Part shown: one piece after another, positions 13,617-21,010 of the stretch
How the letters are laid out: each line of letters starts with the position of its first letter
Numbering within the stretch: the stretch's first letter is position 1
NCBI GenBank assembly: GCA_025363575.1
Contig: JANYDM010000156.1
Coordinates: 1 to 24,153, forward strand
Origin: Betaproteobacteria bacterium
GTDB taxonomy: Bacteria; Pseudomonadota; Gammaproteobacteria; Burkholderiales; SG8-41
Length of the DNA: 24,153 nucleotides
Direction of reading: 5' to 3'
Program-made: the position numbers and the translations under genes
The notes under the pieces: model-generated
Told to the model about the DNA's origin: nothing
Databases searched by the model: none
What the model saw: only the letters and a program-made list of their open reading frames with translations

Positions 13617-13650
13617 AAAAGGGCGTGACGCGAGTCGCGCCCTTTTTTTT
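13617..13650. terminator. Rho-independent terminator, probably bidirectional
   Basis: GGGCGTGAC (13621-13629) pairs with GTCGCGCCC (13634-13642) around a GCGA loop, with one T-G wobble. Eight T residues follow on the plus strand. Four A residues precede it, giving a T4 run for minus-strand RNA. It sits 12 nt beyond the stop of the minus-strand Bug gene at 13655, so it can serve both converging units. Confidence 0.85.
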
Positions 13651-13654
13651 CGTT

Positions 13655-14632
13655 TCAATCCGCTTTCGCGCCGGAAACCTTCACGATGCGCGCCCACTTC
13701 GGCAGCTCGGTGCGCAGCAGCTTTGCGAATTCCTCCGGAGAATTGGCGACCGGCTCTATGCCTTGGGCAAGCAGACGCTCGCGGGTTTCCGGGTTGCGCA
13801 GTCCTTTAACCACCGCCTGATTGAGTTTGACGACGATTTCGCGCGGCGTTTTCGCCGGTGCGACGAGGCCGAACCAGGTGCTGACTTCGAAACCGGGCAG
13901 TCTGCTTTCCGCGATGGTCGGCACATCGGGCAGGAGAGCAGAGCGCTTGACGCCGGACTGGCCGAGCGCGCGCAGCTTGCCGGCCCGCACGAGCGGCGTG
14001 GAAGTCAGCAGGCTGTCGAACATGAAGTCGAGCTGGCCGCCGAGCAGATCGATCATCGCCGGTCCCGCTCCTTTGTACGGTATGTGCAGGACGTCGATGC
14101 CGGCCGCGCTCTTCAGCACCTCGACGCCCAAGTGCGTGACCGAGCCGGCGCCGGCTGAGCCGAAACGCAGCTGACCGGGTTTTGCCTTGGCGAGCGCGAT
14201 GAATTCCTGCATGGTCTTCGCCGCTATCCCCGGATGCACGACGAGCACGTAGGAGACCGCCGTCGCGGTGCTGATCGGCGCGAAATCTTTGAGCGTGTCG
14301 TACGCAATTTTCGGGTAGATGTTCGGCGTGATGCACAGCGTCGCCGCGCTCGCCATCAACAGCGTATAGCCGTCGGGCGTCGATTTGGCCACATAGTCGG
14401 TACCTATGGTGCCGCTCGCACCGGTGCGATTGTCGACGACCACCGGCTGGCCCAGGGCCTCAGTCAGTTTTTGCGCGACGAGCCGCGCGGAAAAGTCGAT
14501 GGGCCCGCCCGGCGCCGAGCCGACGATCATGCGTATCGGTTTGGTCGGGTAGGTCTGCGCGGCGGCGGCGATTGCGCCGAACGCGATGACGAGAGCGAAT
14601 GCCAGGCGCGTAACGTAAGAATGTCCTTGCAT
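13655..14632 (-). CDS. Bug/TctC-family periplasmic substrate-binding protein
   Basis: 325 residues, ATG start 3 nt after the alpha/beta hydrolase stop (TGA-GCA-ATG), so the two are co-translated. Signal peptide about 1-25 (FALVIAFGAIAAAA-Q). Landmarks: PIRMIVGSAPGGPIDFSAR, DNRTGASGTIG, TPDGYTLLMAS, IPYKGAGPAMIDLLGG and SGAKAD end. The hydrolase partner suggests an ester, lactone or ring-cleavage product of an organic acid. A terminator follows the stop. Confidence 0.93.
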   Translation of the reverse strand: MQGHSYVTRLAFALVIAFGAIAAAAQTYPTKPIRMIVGSAPGGPIDFSARLVAQKLTEALGQPVVVDNRTGASGTIGTDYVAKSTPDGYTLLMASAATLCITPNIYPKIAYDTLKDFAPISTATAVSYVLVVHPGIAAKTMQEFIALAKAKPGQLRFGSAGAGSVTHLGVEVLKSAAGIDVLHIPYKGAGPAMIDLLGGQLDFMFDSLLTSTPLVRAGKLRALGQSGVKRSALLPDVPTIAESRLPGFEVSTWFGLVAPAKTPREIVVKLNQAVVKGLRNPETRERLLAQGIEPVANSPEEFAKLLRTELPKWARIVKVSGAKAD

Positions 14633-14635
14633 TGC

Positions 14636-15478
14636 TCAGGCCGCGACCGGCTGGCCGAGGAACGCGCGCATTTCCGCGACACAGCGGTCGGGCGCCAGCA
14701 GGTTGATGCCGTGGCCGTAGCCTTCGAACATCGCGAGCTTCGCGTTCGGCAGCTTCGCCTTCATCTCGTTCATCTGCTCTTTTTTCGAGAGCGGACTGTT
14801 CTCGCCGAACATGATGAGTATCGGCATCTTGATTTCGGTGATGCGCTTAGTCATGTCGCCGCCGGCCGCCATCAGGTGATGCGCGATGCCCACGTGGTTC
14901 GCGACCTTGCCCATTTCGCGGATGACCCATTCCTGCATTGCGACCGGCGCTTTGGCGAGGTCGAGCCGGTAGGCGAGCGTCTGGCGGCACCAGCCGCCGA
15001 CGCCGTGCTTTTCGATCGCCGTCGCGTGATCGACTTCGCCGAGGTTGTAGGTCTCCATCACCGCGCCGGGCAGCTTGAACGGCGTGTTGACGAGCGTCAG
15101 CGTGTGCAGGCGCTCGGGATGCGTGAGCGCGGCGACGATGCCGAGTATGCCGCCCGATGATTCGCCGACCCAGTGCGCTTTCCGGATGCCAAGCTTGTCC
15201 ATAAGGCCGAGGGCGTCGCCGACGAGCTGTTGCGCGTCGTAGGGCGCGCCGGCCGGCGGCACGGTGGTGCCGCCGCAGCCGCGTGAATTGAAGCGCAGCA
15301 CGCGATAGTTGCGCGCGAGTCCCGGCACCCAGCCGCGCCAGAAATCCATGTTGCGGCAGAATCCATGATGAAACAGGATGGTTTCCGGCTCGCCGCTCAG
15401 CCAGGGATCGGTGTAGTCCACGAGTTCGTAGACGATGTCGATGTCGCCGACGCGCATTGTTTGCATGGGTGTGTTCAT
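14636..15478 (-). CDS. Alpha/beta hydrolase
   Basis: 280 residues from ATG 15478 (MNTPMQTMRVGDIDI); upstream in-frame starts add an unlikely Arg/His-rich extension. No signal peptide, so cytoplasmic. Motifs: oxyanion HHGFCRN (37-43), nucleophile elbow GESSGG with Ser107, and His256 in GYGHGINLLAPD. The expected acid position after strand 6 reads MFGENSPLS, with Glu226 in place of the more common Asp. A cap domain spans about 135-205. Overall similar to 3-oxoadipate enol-lactonase or esterase-type enzymes, but the substrate cannot be assigned. First gene of a two-gene unit with the Bug protein, divergent from the SDR gene. Confidence 0.85.
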   Translation of the reverse strand: MNTPMQTMRVGDIDIVYELVDYTDPWLSGEPETILFHHGFCRNMDFWRGWVPGLARNYRVLRFNSRGCGGTTVPPAGAPYDAQQLVGDALGLMDKLGIRKAHWVGESSGGILGIVAALTHPERLHTLTLVNTPFKLPGAVMETYNLGEVDHATAIEKHGVGGWCRQTLAYRLDLAKAPVAMQEWVIREMGKVANHVGIAHHLMAAGGDMTKRITEIKMPILIMFGENSPLSKKEQMNEMKAKLPNAKLAMFEGYGHGINLLAPDRCVAEMRAFLGQPVAA

Positions 15479-15543
15479 TGCGGGGTCCGTTTGGTGGGAT
15501 GAATGGCGCGGGATTGTTGCGTGCCGCGCGCGGGGCCGCACAT

Positions 15544-15549
15544 TATACT
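15544..15549 (+). promoter_or_regulatory. Possible -10 element (TATACT) of the SDR gene
   Basis: TATACT lies 28 nt upstream of the SDR start, in the 99-nt divergent gap with the hydrolase gene. Spacing to the start codon is reasonable for a short leader. No good -35 hexamer is seen at 16-18 nt. Confidence 0.3.
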
Positions 15550-15577
15550 GATAGCTGAATCTTTTTTCGGGGCGGTG

Positions 15578-16279
15578 ATGGCGAATACTTACAACACGGC
15601 ATTGATAGTCGGCGCGGGTGATGGTTTGAGCGCGTCAATCGCGCGCACGTTCGCCGGCGCCGGCATGCGCATCGCACTGGCTGCGCGGAACGCAACGAAG
15701 TTGACGGCGCTCGCCAAAGAGCTGAATGCCGGCGTGCTGGCCTGCGATGCGGCGAACCCGGCGCAGGTTGCGGAAATGTTCGAAGGTGCGGACAGGCATT
15801 TCGGTGCGTCGCCGGACGTGGTCGTCTATAACCCGAGTTTTCGCGTGCGCGGCTCTATCGTCGATATCGATCCTGACGCGGTCGCCAAGGCATTGTCCAT
15901 TACCGCTTACGGCGGCTTCCTGGTCGCGCAGCAGGCCGCGCGGCGCATGGTGAAGCGTGGCAGCGGCGCGATACTTTTCACCGGCGCATCGGCAAGCGTG
16001 AAGGGTTATCCGCTGTCGGCGGCTTTCGCGATGGGGAAATTCGCGCTGCGCGGCCTCGCGCAAAGCATCGCGCGGGAGCTGGCGCCCAAGGGCGTGCACG
16101 TCGCGCATTTCGTGATCGACGGCGGCATTCGCGGCCCTCGCCACGTCGAAGCGCCGGATGAGCCCGACTCGATGCTCGATCCGGACGCGATCGCGCGCAA
16201 CTATCTCAGCGTGCTCGCGCAGGAGCGCAGCGCATGGACGTGGGAACTGGAACTGCGCCCGTGGGTGGAAAAATTTTAA
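15578..16279 (+). CDS. SDR-fold protein lacking the catalytic Tyr
   Basis: 233 residues from ATG 15578 (MANTYNTALIVGAGDG). The longer in-frame start at 15503 would run through the divergent promoter region. The Rossmann nucleotide loop is GAGDGLSASIAR (12-23), followed by AARN and a CDAA acid patch. The usual NNAG reads YNPS (84-87). Ser138 is in LFTGASAS, but the YxxxK motif is FAMGK: Phe150 replaces Tyr while Lys154 is kept. The later HFVIDGGIRGP matches a recognised SDR subgroup that ends in this way. It likely binds NAD(P) but may not use standard SDR chemistry. Its stop abuts the stop of the converging phospholipase-like gene with no gap. Confidence 0.85.
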   Translation: MANTYNTALIVGAGDGLSASIARTFAGAGMRIALAARNATKLTALAKELNAGVLACDAANPAQVAEMFEGADRHFGASPDVVVYNPSFRVRGSIVDIDPDAVAKALSITAYGGFLVAQQAARRMVKRGSGAILFTGASASVKGYPLSAAFAMGKFALRGLAQSIARELAPKGVHVAHFVIDGGIRGPRHVEAPDEPDSMLDPDAIARNYLSVLAQERSAWTWELELRPWVEKF

Positions 16280-17560
16280 CTACAACTGCGGATTGAAGAG
16301 CGCGAGCGTGTGTTCCCACAGTTTCTCGGTCCACGCGCGGTTCTCCCATTCTGCCAGGGTGATACGCCGCGACGATTTGAGATCGTCGTTGAAGATCGCC
16401 GACTGCTTACGCGCAAATTCGCCGTCGTAGACGTTGAGGTTTGCTTCGTCGTTGATGCTGAACGAGCGGTTGTCGAAGTTCGTCGAGCCGACCGAAGTCC
16501 ACAGGTCGTCGACGACCATGACTTTGCAGTGATACATGGTCGGCTGATACTCATAGATTTCCGCGCCGGCGCGCAGCAGCGCTCCCCAGGTCGAGCGCGA
16601 CGCCGTTTGCACGACTGCGGCGTCCATATGCGGCCCCGGCAATATGATCTGTACTTTGACGCCGCGCTTGAGCGCGGCCACGAACATCGCGAGCGCGACG
16701 TCATCGGGCACGAAATACGAGGCCGACAGCCGGATGGTCTGCGCGGCCGCCGCGATCGACAGCATATACATCATCTGCATGTTCTCGGAGCCGCCCCCCG
16801 GCGAGCTGGTGAAAACCTGCGCGTAGTGCTTGCCCGCAGGCGCGAGCGGCGGGAAATACGCTTCGCCGTGCAGAACTGCGCCCGTCACTTCTATCCAGTT
16901 GTCGAGGAACGCCGTCTGCATCTGCGCGACGGCCGGGCCTTCGATGCGGAAATGAGAGTCGCGCCAGTGAGCGGGATCCTGCGCCCGGCCCGACCATTCT
17001 TCGGCGATGCCGACGCCGCCGGTAAAGCCTGTTTTGCCGTCGATCACGAGCAGCTTGCGGTGGGTGCGATTGTTGAAGTGCCCCATCGTGTACCAGTGCG
17101 GCTGGTTGTAGCGGCGGATTTCGACACCCGCCTGCGTCATCTCGTCGATGTACTGGTCCTTCATCTTGCTGCTGCCGACCCAGTCGACGAGCACGTGGAC
17201 CTTGACGCCGGCGCGCGCGCGCTCCGACAGCGCATCGGCAAAATCCTGGCCGACCTTGCCCGACCAGTAAATATACGTTTCGAAAGAAATCGTCTTGCGC
17301 GCGCCGCGGATGGCGGCCAGCATCGACGGAAAAATTTCGTCGCCGTTGAGGAGGGCTTCTGCGCGGTTGCCCGGCAGCAGAACCGGCCCGAGCATCACGC
17401 CCATCGTGCGCATGAACTGCGGATCGGCCACCGTATACAGGGTCTCGATCTTTCTTTCGACGCGTTTGTCGGCGATTCCGAAATTCAGCGCCAGCACTAC
17501 GCAAAAGGCGGTGGCGGCGATTGTTGAAGCTATGACGACGAGTTTGCTTTTAAGAGTCAT
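16280..17560 (-). CDS. Phospholipase D-superfamily protein, cardiolipin synthase-like
   Basis: 426 residues, ATG start 7 nt after the Bug stop. One N-terminal membrane anchor (residues 6-29, VVIASTIAATAFCVVLALN). Two complete HKD motifs: His167-Lys169-Asp174 in THRKLLVIDG, and His344-Lys346-Asp351 in MYHCKVMVVDD. Both are followed by the Gly-Gly or Ser-Thr/Asn signatures (TGGVGIAEEW and VGSTNFDNRS). The spacing and the ETYIYWSG and ASYFVPDD segments match bacterial cardiolipin synthases, which join two phosphatidylglycerols at the inner membrane. Single-anchor variants are nearer ClsB/ClsC-like proteins than ClsA. Its position as last gene of a lyase-Bug-Bug operon is odd for lipid synthesis and may be incidental. 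Confidence 0.88.
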   Translation of the reverse strand: MTLKSKLVVIASTIAATAFCVVLALNFGIADKRVERKIETLYTVADPQFMRTMGVMLGPVLLPGNRAEALLNGDEIFPSMLAAIRGARKTISFETYIYWSGKVGQDFADALSERARAGVKVHVLVDWVGSSKMKDQYIDEMTQAGVEIRRYNQPHWYTMGHFNNRTHRKLLVIDGKTGFTGGVGIAEEWSGRAQDPAHWRDSHFRIEGPAVAQMQTAFLDNWIEVTGAVLHGEAYFPPLAPAGKHYAQVFTSSPGGGSENMQMMYMLSIAAAAQTIRLSASYFVPDDVALAMFVAALKRGVKVQIILPGPHMDAAVVQTASRSTWGALLRAGAEIYEYQPTMYHCKVMVVDDLWTSVGSTNFDNRSFSINDEANLNVYDGEFARKQSAIFNDDLKSSRRITLAEWENRAWTEKLWEHTLALFNPQL

Positions 17561-17567
17561 GCGCGGG

Positions 17568-18548
17568 TCAATCCACTTTAGCGCCGGTCAGCGCGATCAA
17601 TTTGGCGTACTTGTCCGAATCCGACTTCAGCCGCACTGCGAACTGTTCAGGCGTCATATACAGCGTGTCGAACGCCAGATTGTCGAACTTCGCCGCGACA
17701 TCCGGGTAATCGAGTGCTTTCTTGATTTCGGCGCTCAGCTTGTCGACGATAGGTCGTGGCGTGCCCGCCGGTACGAACGCGGCAACCCACGCGGTGAACT
17801 CGTAGCCCGGCACGCCCGCTTCGGCGATCGTCGGAATATCCGGCAGCGCTTTCATCCGCGTCGCGGAGGTCACGCCCAGCAGGCGTATGCGATTGCTGCC
17901 GAGATGCGGCCTGACGATAGGCATGCTCGCGACCATCGCCTGCAGTTCTCCGGCGGCGACGCCGATTCCCGCGGCGTCGCCGCCCTTGTACGGGACATGC
18001 GTCATCCTGGTTCCCGTAATCACGTTGAAGTGCGCCATTGTCAGATGCAGGAAGCTGCCGCTGCCCGACGAGCCGTAGAGGATCTGGTTGGGACGCGCCT
18101 TGGCGAGCGCGATCAATTCCTTCACTGTTCTTGCCGGCAGCGATGGATGCACGATCAGGATGCCGGTCTGGTCCGACAAAGGCGTGATGCCGATGAAATC
18201 GTTGAGCGCGTCGAACGGCAGGTTCTTGTAGAGATGCGCGTTCGATATATGGCTCGCCGAAGTCACCATCACGGTGTAGCCATCCGGCGGGCTCTTCGCG
18301 ACGAACGCCGCACCTATCGTGCCCGACGCGCCGGCGCGGTTTTCGATCACGACCGGCTGGCCGATCGATTCGGCGACTTTCTGAAACACGATGCGACCTG
18401 CTGCGTCGTTGGAGCCGCCGGGCCACGGGATCACGACTCGTATGAGTTTCGACGGGTATGGCTGCGCACACGCGTTATGTAATGCGAGGTTGGCGCCAAG
18501 CAGCAGAACAGCGGTGGCGACAAGCCAGCGCAGGGAGTCGATGTTCAT
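17568..18548 (-). CDS. Bug/TctC-family periplasmic substrate-binding protein
   Basis: 326 residues from ATG 18548 (MNIDSLRWLVATAVLLL). The open frame extends further upstream only by running through the previous Bug gene in another frame. Signal peptide about 1-28 (LGANLALHNACA-Q). Landmarks: LIRVVIPWPGGSNDAAGR (Trp in the loop and Asn before Asp), ENRAGASGTIG, PPDGYTVMVTS, VPYKGGDAAGIGVAAG and TGAKVD end. Starts 5 nt after the preceding Bug stop. Two adjacent receptors behind one lyase may capture different acids or different forms of one acid. Confidence 0.92.
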   Translation of the reverse strand: MNIDSLRWLVATAVLLLGANLALHNACAQPYPSKLIRVVIPWPGGSNDAAGRIVFQKVAESIGQPVVIENRAGASGTIGAAFVAKSPPDGYTVMVTSASHISNAHLYKNLPFDALNDFIGITPLSDQTGILIVHPSLPARTVKELIALAKARPNQILYGSSGSGSFLHLTMAHFNVITGTRMTHVPYKGGDAAGIGVAAGELQAMVASMPIVRPHLGSNRIRLLGVTSATRMKALPDIPTIAEAGVPGYEFTAWVAAFVPAGTPRPIVDKLSAEIKKALDYPDVAAKFDNLAFDTLYMTPEQFAVRLKSDSDKYAKLIALTGAKVD

Positions 18549-18553
18549 GTTTT

Positions 18554-19510
18554 TCAATCTACAGTTGCGCCCGAGCGTTTGACGACGTCGCTCCATTTCG
18601 CGATTTCGCTTTTCGTGTATGCGGCGAGTTCCGCGGGCGTCGACATGAGGGGCGTGATGCCGTCGTTGATCATTTGCACGCCAAGCGCGCCCTTCGCCAG
18701 TTCGACGCAATCGGCATGCAGGCGCTTGATCACCGTTTGCGGCGTGCCGCGCGGCGCCAGCAATGCGTACCAAACGCCGGATTCGTAACCGGGCACGCCG
18801 GCCTCGGCTACAGTCGGCACGTCAGGCAGCACGCGCGCCCGCTCTTTCGTCGTCGCGGCAAGCGGGCGCAGGCGGCCGGCCTTGAAATGCCCGACGCCTG
18901 TACCGTAGCTGATGAACTGCGCCTGCACCTGGCCCGCAAGCAGATCGGTGATTGCGATACCCGCGCTTTTGTACGGCACGTGCACGAGATCAATTTTCGC
19001 CATCGACTTCAAGAGCTCCATCGACAGGTGCAGGCCGCTGCCGTTGCCGGTCGATGCGTAGGTCAGCGCACCGGGCTTGTCGCGCGCGAGCTTGATGAAC
19101 TCGGCCAAGTTATTGGCTTGCACCGTGCGATTCACCGAGAGGAAATAGGGTGCCGCACCGAGCAGCGTGATCGGCGCGAAGTCTTTCACCGGATCGTACG
19201 GAATTTTCCGGTAGAGGCTCGGGTTGATAGCGAGCTGCGCGGTCAACGTGAGTCCGAGCGTGTAGCCGTCGGCCGGCGCGTGCGCGAGGATATCCATCGC
19301 GATGTTGCCGTTCGCGCCGCCGCGATTGTCGGCGATGAACTGCACGCCGGTTCGCTCGGTCAGGTGGTGCGCGAGCGGGCGCGCGACGACGTCGCTGCCG
19401 CCGCCGGGGCCGTACGGCAGCACGAGCCGCACCGGCTTCTCGGGATAAGCGCCGGCAAGTGCTGCAACCGGCAGCGCCAGCAAAATTAAAATAAAGCGCG
19501 CGCAGTTCAT
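18554..19510 (-). CDS. Bug/TctC-family periplasmic substrate-binding protein
   Basis: 318 residues; the ATG overlaps the lyase TGA (ATGA at 19507-19510), so translation is coupled. Short signal peptide 1-20 (FILILLALPVAALA). Landmarks: PVRLVLPYGPGGGSDVVAR, DNRGGANGNIA (Asn-Ile-Ala instead of TIG), PADGYTLGLTL, VPYKSAGIAITDLLAG and SGATVD end. Direct coupling to the lyase makes it the best candidate for the receptor of that enzyme's substrate. Confidence 0.93.
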   Translation of the reverse strand: MNCARFILILLALPVAALAGAYPEKPVRLVLPYGPGGGSDVVARPLAHHLTERTGVQFIADNRGGANGNIAMDILAHAPADGYTLGLTLTAQLAINPSLYRKIPYDPVKDFAPITLLGAAPYFLSVNRTVQANNLAEFIKLARDKPGALTYASTGNGSGLHLSMELLKSMAKIDLVHVPYKSAGIAITDLLAGQVQAQFISYGTGVGHFKAGRLRPLAATTKERARVLPDVPTVAEAGVPGYESGVWYALLAPRGTPQTVIKRLHADCVELAKGALGVQMINDGITPLMSTPAELAAYTKSEIAKWSDVVKRSGATVD

Positions 19511-20955
19511 GCCGATTGTTGCGCGAGCGCGGTGAACGCCTTGCCGAGCGCCGATTGCGTGCGCGCAAGGTGATCGTTATTGTCTTGCAACCGGGCGCGG
19601 TCTGTTGCGGCCCCGGCGCGCTCTGCTTCGAGCATGCGATTGACTTCGGTCAATTGCGGCCCGCCTATGCCCTGGCGCCCGAACACCATGTATTCGGCGC
19701 TGATGATTTCTTTGAAATCGCTTTCGCTCAACGGAAATTTCTGCTGCGTGCCGGCGGTGTAGATGTGCGCGGCTTCCGCGTACGGTATCTCATGGAGCTT
19801 GAGGCCGTGACCGCGGCCGTAATCGGTCAATTGCGAAGCGAAGTGATGGCCGATGCGGAAGGGCACGTCGGCGCGCTGCAGCAGGGCGTCCGCGATTTCG
19901 GTGGTGGTCGAGTAATCGGCCCTGACCTCGGCGAGCGCGCGCTCCTTGTTGACGACAATGCCGTCGACTATTTGCTGGAACAGCTTGAACACCTGCAGCG
20001 GGCGCGCGCACGGCACCGGGTCGTACATGCGGTAATCGAACATGCCGATACGCGTGTTGTGCGCGATGAGGAATACGCCGTGCATGTCCGCGACCATGAG
20101 GCTCGCCTGCGCGCGTAGCTGCTCGAGTGCCGCCGGATTGCGCTTCTGCGGCATGATGCTGCTGACGCCGGTCAGCTCGCCGGCCGCGAGCACGAACCAT
20201 GGCACGGCTTCGGCATACTGCGCGTGGATGTCTTGCGCGAACTGGCCGAGCTGGACGGCGGCTATGCTCAGTGCGCCGGCGACTTCGAGGGCGCTGTCGA
20301 CGGGCGCCAGATGATTGGCGTCGTACGCGTTTTCGACCAGCCCTTGGAAACCCAGCAGCACGCCCAGATGCTGGCGATCGAGCGGAAAGCTCGACGTCGC
20401 GAGCGCGGCGGCGCCGAGCGGATTTTGGTTCACGCGCTCATAGGCCTGCAGCAGACGAGCGGTCTGCCGCGTCAGCATGGCTGTGAGCGCCAGCAGATAG
20501 TGCGCGAACGTCGTCGGCTGGGCTTGCACGCCGTGCGTATACGCGGGAATGATGGTTTCCTTGTGCTGCGCCGCCACTTTGAGCAGTTTCTCGCGCGCGA
20601 CGATCAGCGCTTCAGTTTCCTGCGCGAGGCCGTCGCGCAGATTCATGCGCGCTATCGTCGATGCGATGTCCTGCCGGCTGCGCCCCGTATGCAGGCGCGA
20701 GGCATCGGCCCCGGCGGCAGCGAGCAGGCGCGGCTCGTAGTCAAGGTAGTCGGCGGACCGCTGCGGCGACGATGCGCGCTGCCGGGTCACTTCGGCGATG
20801 CCTTTGGCGATCGTGCACGCGAGCGCATGCGGCAGGATGCGCGTCTTGTCGAGCATGACGACCGAGGCTTTGTTGATTTCGTCGAGAAATTCGACGGAGC
20901 GCCCGCCGTTGCGGAACACTTCGTTGATATCGAGGGCAGAAGCAGGGCCGCTCAT
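19507..20955 (-). CDS. Argininosuccinate lyase-like enzyme (fumarase/aspartase superfamily)
   Basis: 482 residues, ATG start with a perfect AGGAGGT (20964-20970 on the complement) 8 nt upstream. Superfamily signatures: LHTGRSRQD (88-96), THGVQAQPTTFAHYLLA (140-156) and the catalytic-Ser loop GVSSIMPQKRNP (263-274). Bona fide ArgH has HTGRSRND and a NSLDAVSDRDF segment; here these are SRQD and NAYDANHLAPVD. A catabolic paralogue is more likely than the arginine-biosynthesis enzyme. Such lyases remove fumarate from an N-substituted aspartate (EDDS lyase is a known example). It leads an operon with two Bug receptors and a PLD-family gene. The true substrate is unknown. Confidence 0.85.
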   Translation of the reverse strand: MSGPASALDINEVFRNGGRSVEFLDEINKASVVMLDKTRILPHALACTIAKGIAEVTRQRASSPQRSADYLDYEPRLLAAAGADASRLHTGRSRQDIASTIARMNLRDGLAQETEALIVAREKLLKVAAQHKETIIPAYTHGVQAQPTTFAHYLLALTAMLTRQTARLLQAYERVNQNPLGAAALATSSFPLDRQHLGVLLGFQGLVENAYDANHLAPVDSALEVAGALSIAAVQLGQFAQDIHAQYAEAVPWFVLAAGELTGVSSIMPQKRNPAALEQLRAQASLMVADMHGVFLIAHNTRIGMFDYRMYDPVPCARPLQVFKLFQQIVDGIVVNKERALAEVRADYSTTTEIADALLQRADVPFRIGHHFASQLTDYGRGHGLKLHEIPYAEAAHIYTAGTQQKFPLSESDFKEIISAEYMVFGRQGIGGPQLTEVNRMLEAERAGAATDRARLQDNNDHLARTQSALGKAFTALAQQSA

Positions 20956-21010
20956 CCGTTGTTACCTCCTGAACAGCGATGGATCGCGCCGGCGTCGGGC
21001 CGGCCGCGGA

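Larger units (their letters stand above)
13434..13650 (+). ncRNA. Candidate structured small RNA ending in an intrinsic terminator
   Basis: About 215 nt with dyads GAATACA/TGTATTC (13434-13466) and GGCGACC/GGTCGCC (13558-13592), followed by a 9-bp hairpin and eight T residues. The terminator is best suited to plus-strand RNA, yet the nearest upstream plus gene ended more than 300 nt before, which suggests an independent transcript. I do not recognise a known RNA family (it does not look like 6S, 4.5S or tmRNA). It may simply be the 3' UTR of the upstream Bug gene. Confidence 0.25.
13292..13654. other. Gene-poor gap between converging Bug genes
   Basis: No convincing protein gene. It contains, in order, a short sequence resembling the end of the RAYT unit (13315-13329), an AT-richer stretch, two perfect 7-bp dyads, a 34-codon ORF and a strong terminator. 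See separate entries. Confidence 0.6.

Noticed and set aside
13577..14158. 193-codon plus-strand frame over the terminator and Bug gene
   Set aside because: It crosses a strong terminator and is antisense to a clear Bug gene; Arg-rich, no motif.
18549..18773. N-terminal extension of the Bug gene at 18548
   Set aside because: The extra 75 residues lie within the preceding Bug gene in another frame, and the real signal peptide starts at MNIDSLRWL.
19507..20955. Naming the lyase argH
   Set aside because: Key ArgH segments are altered and the neighbours are transport genes, not arginine biosynthesis, so a gene symbol would mislead.
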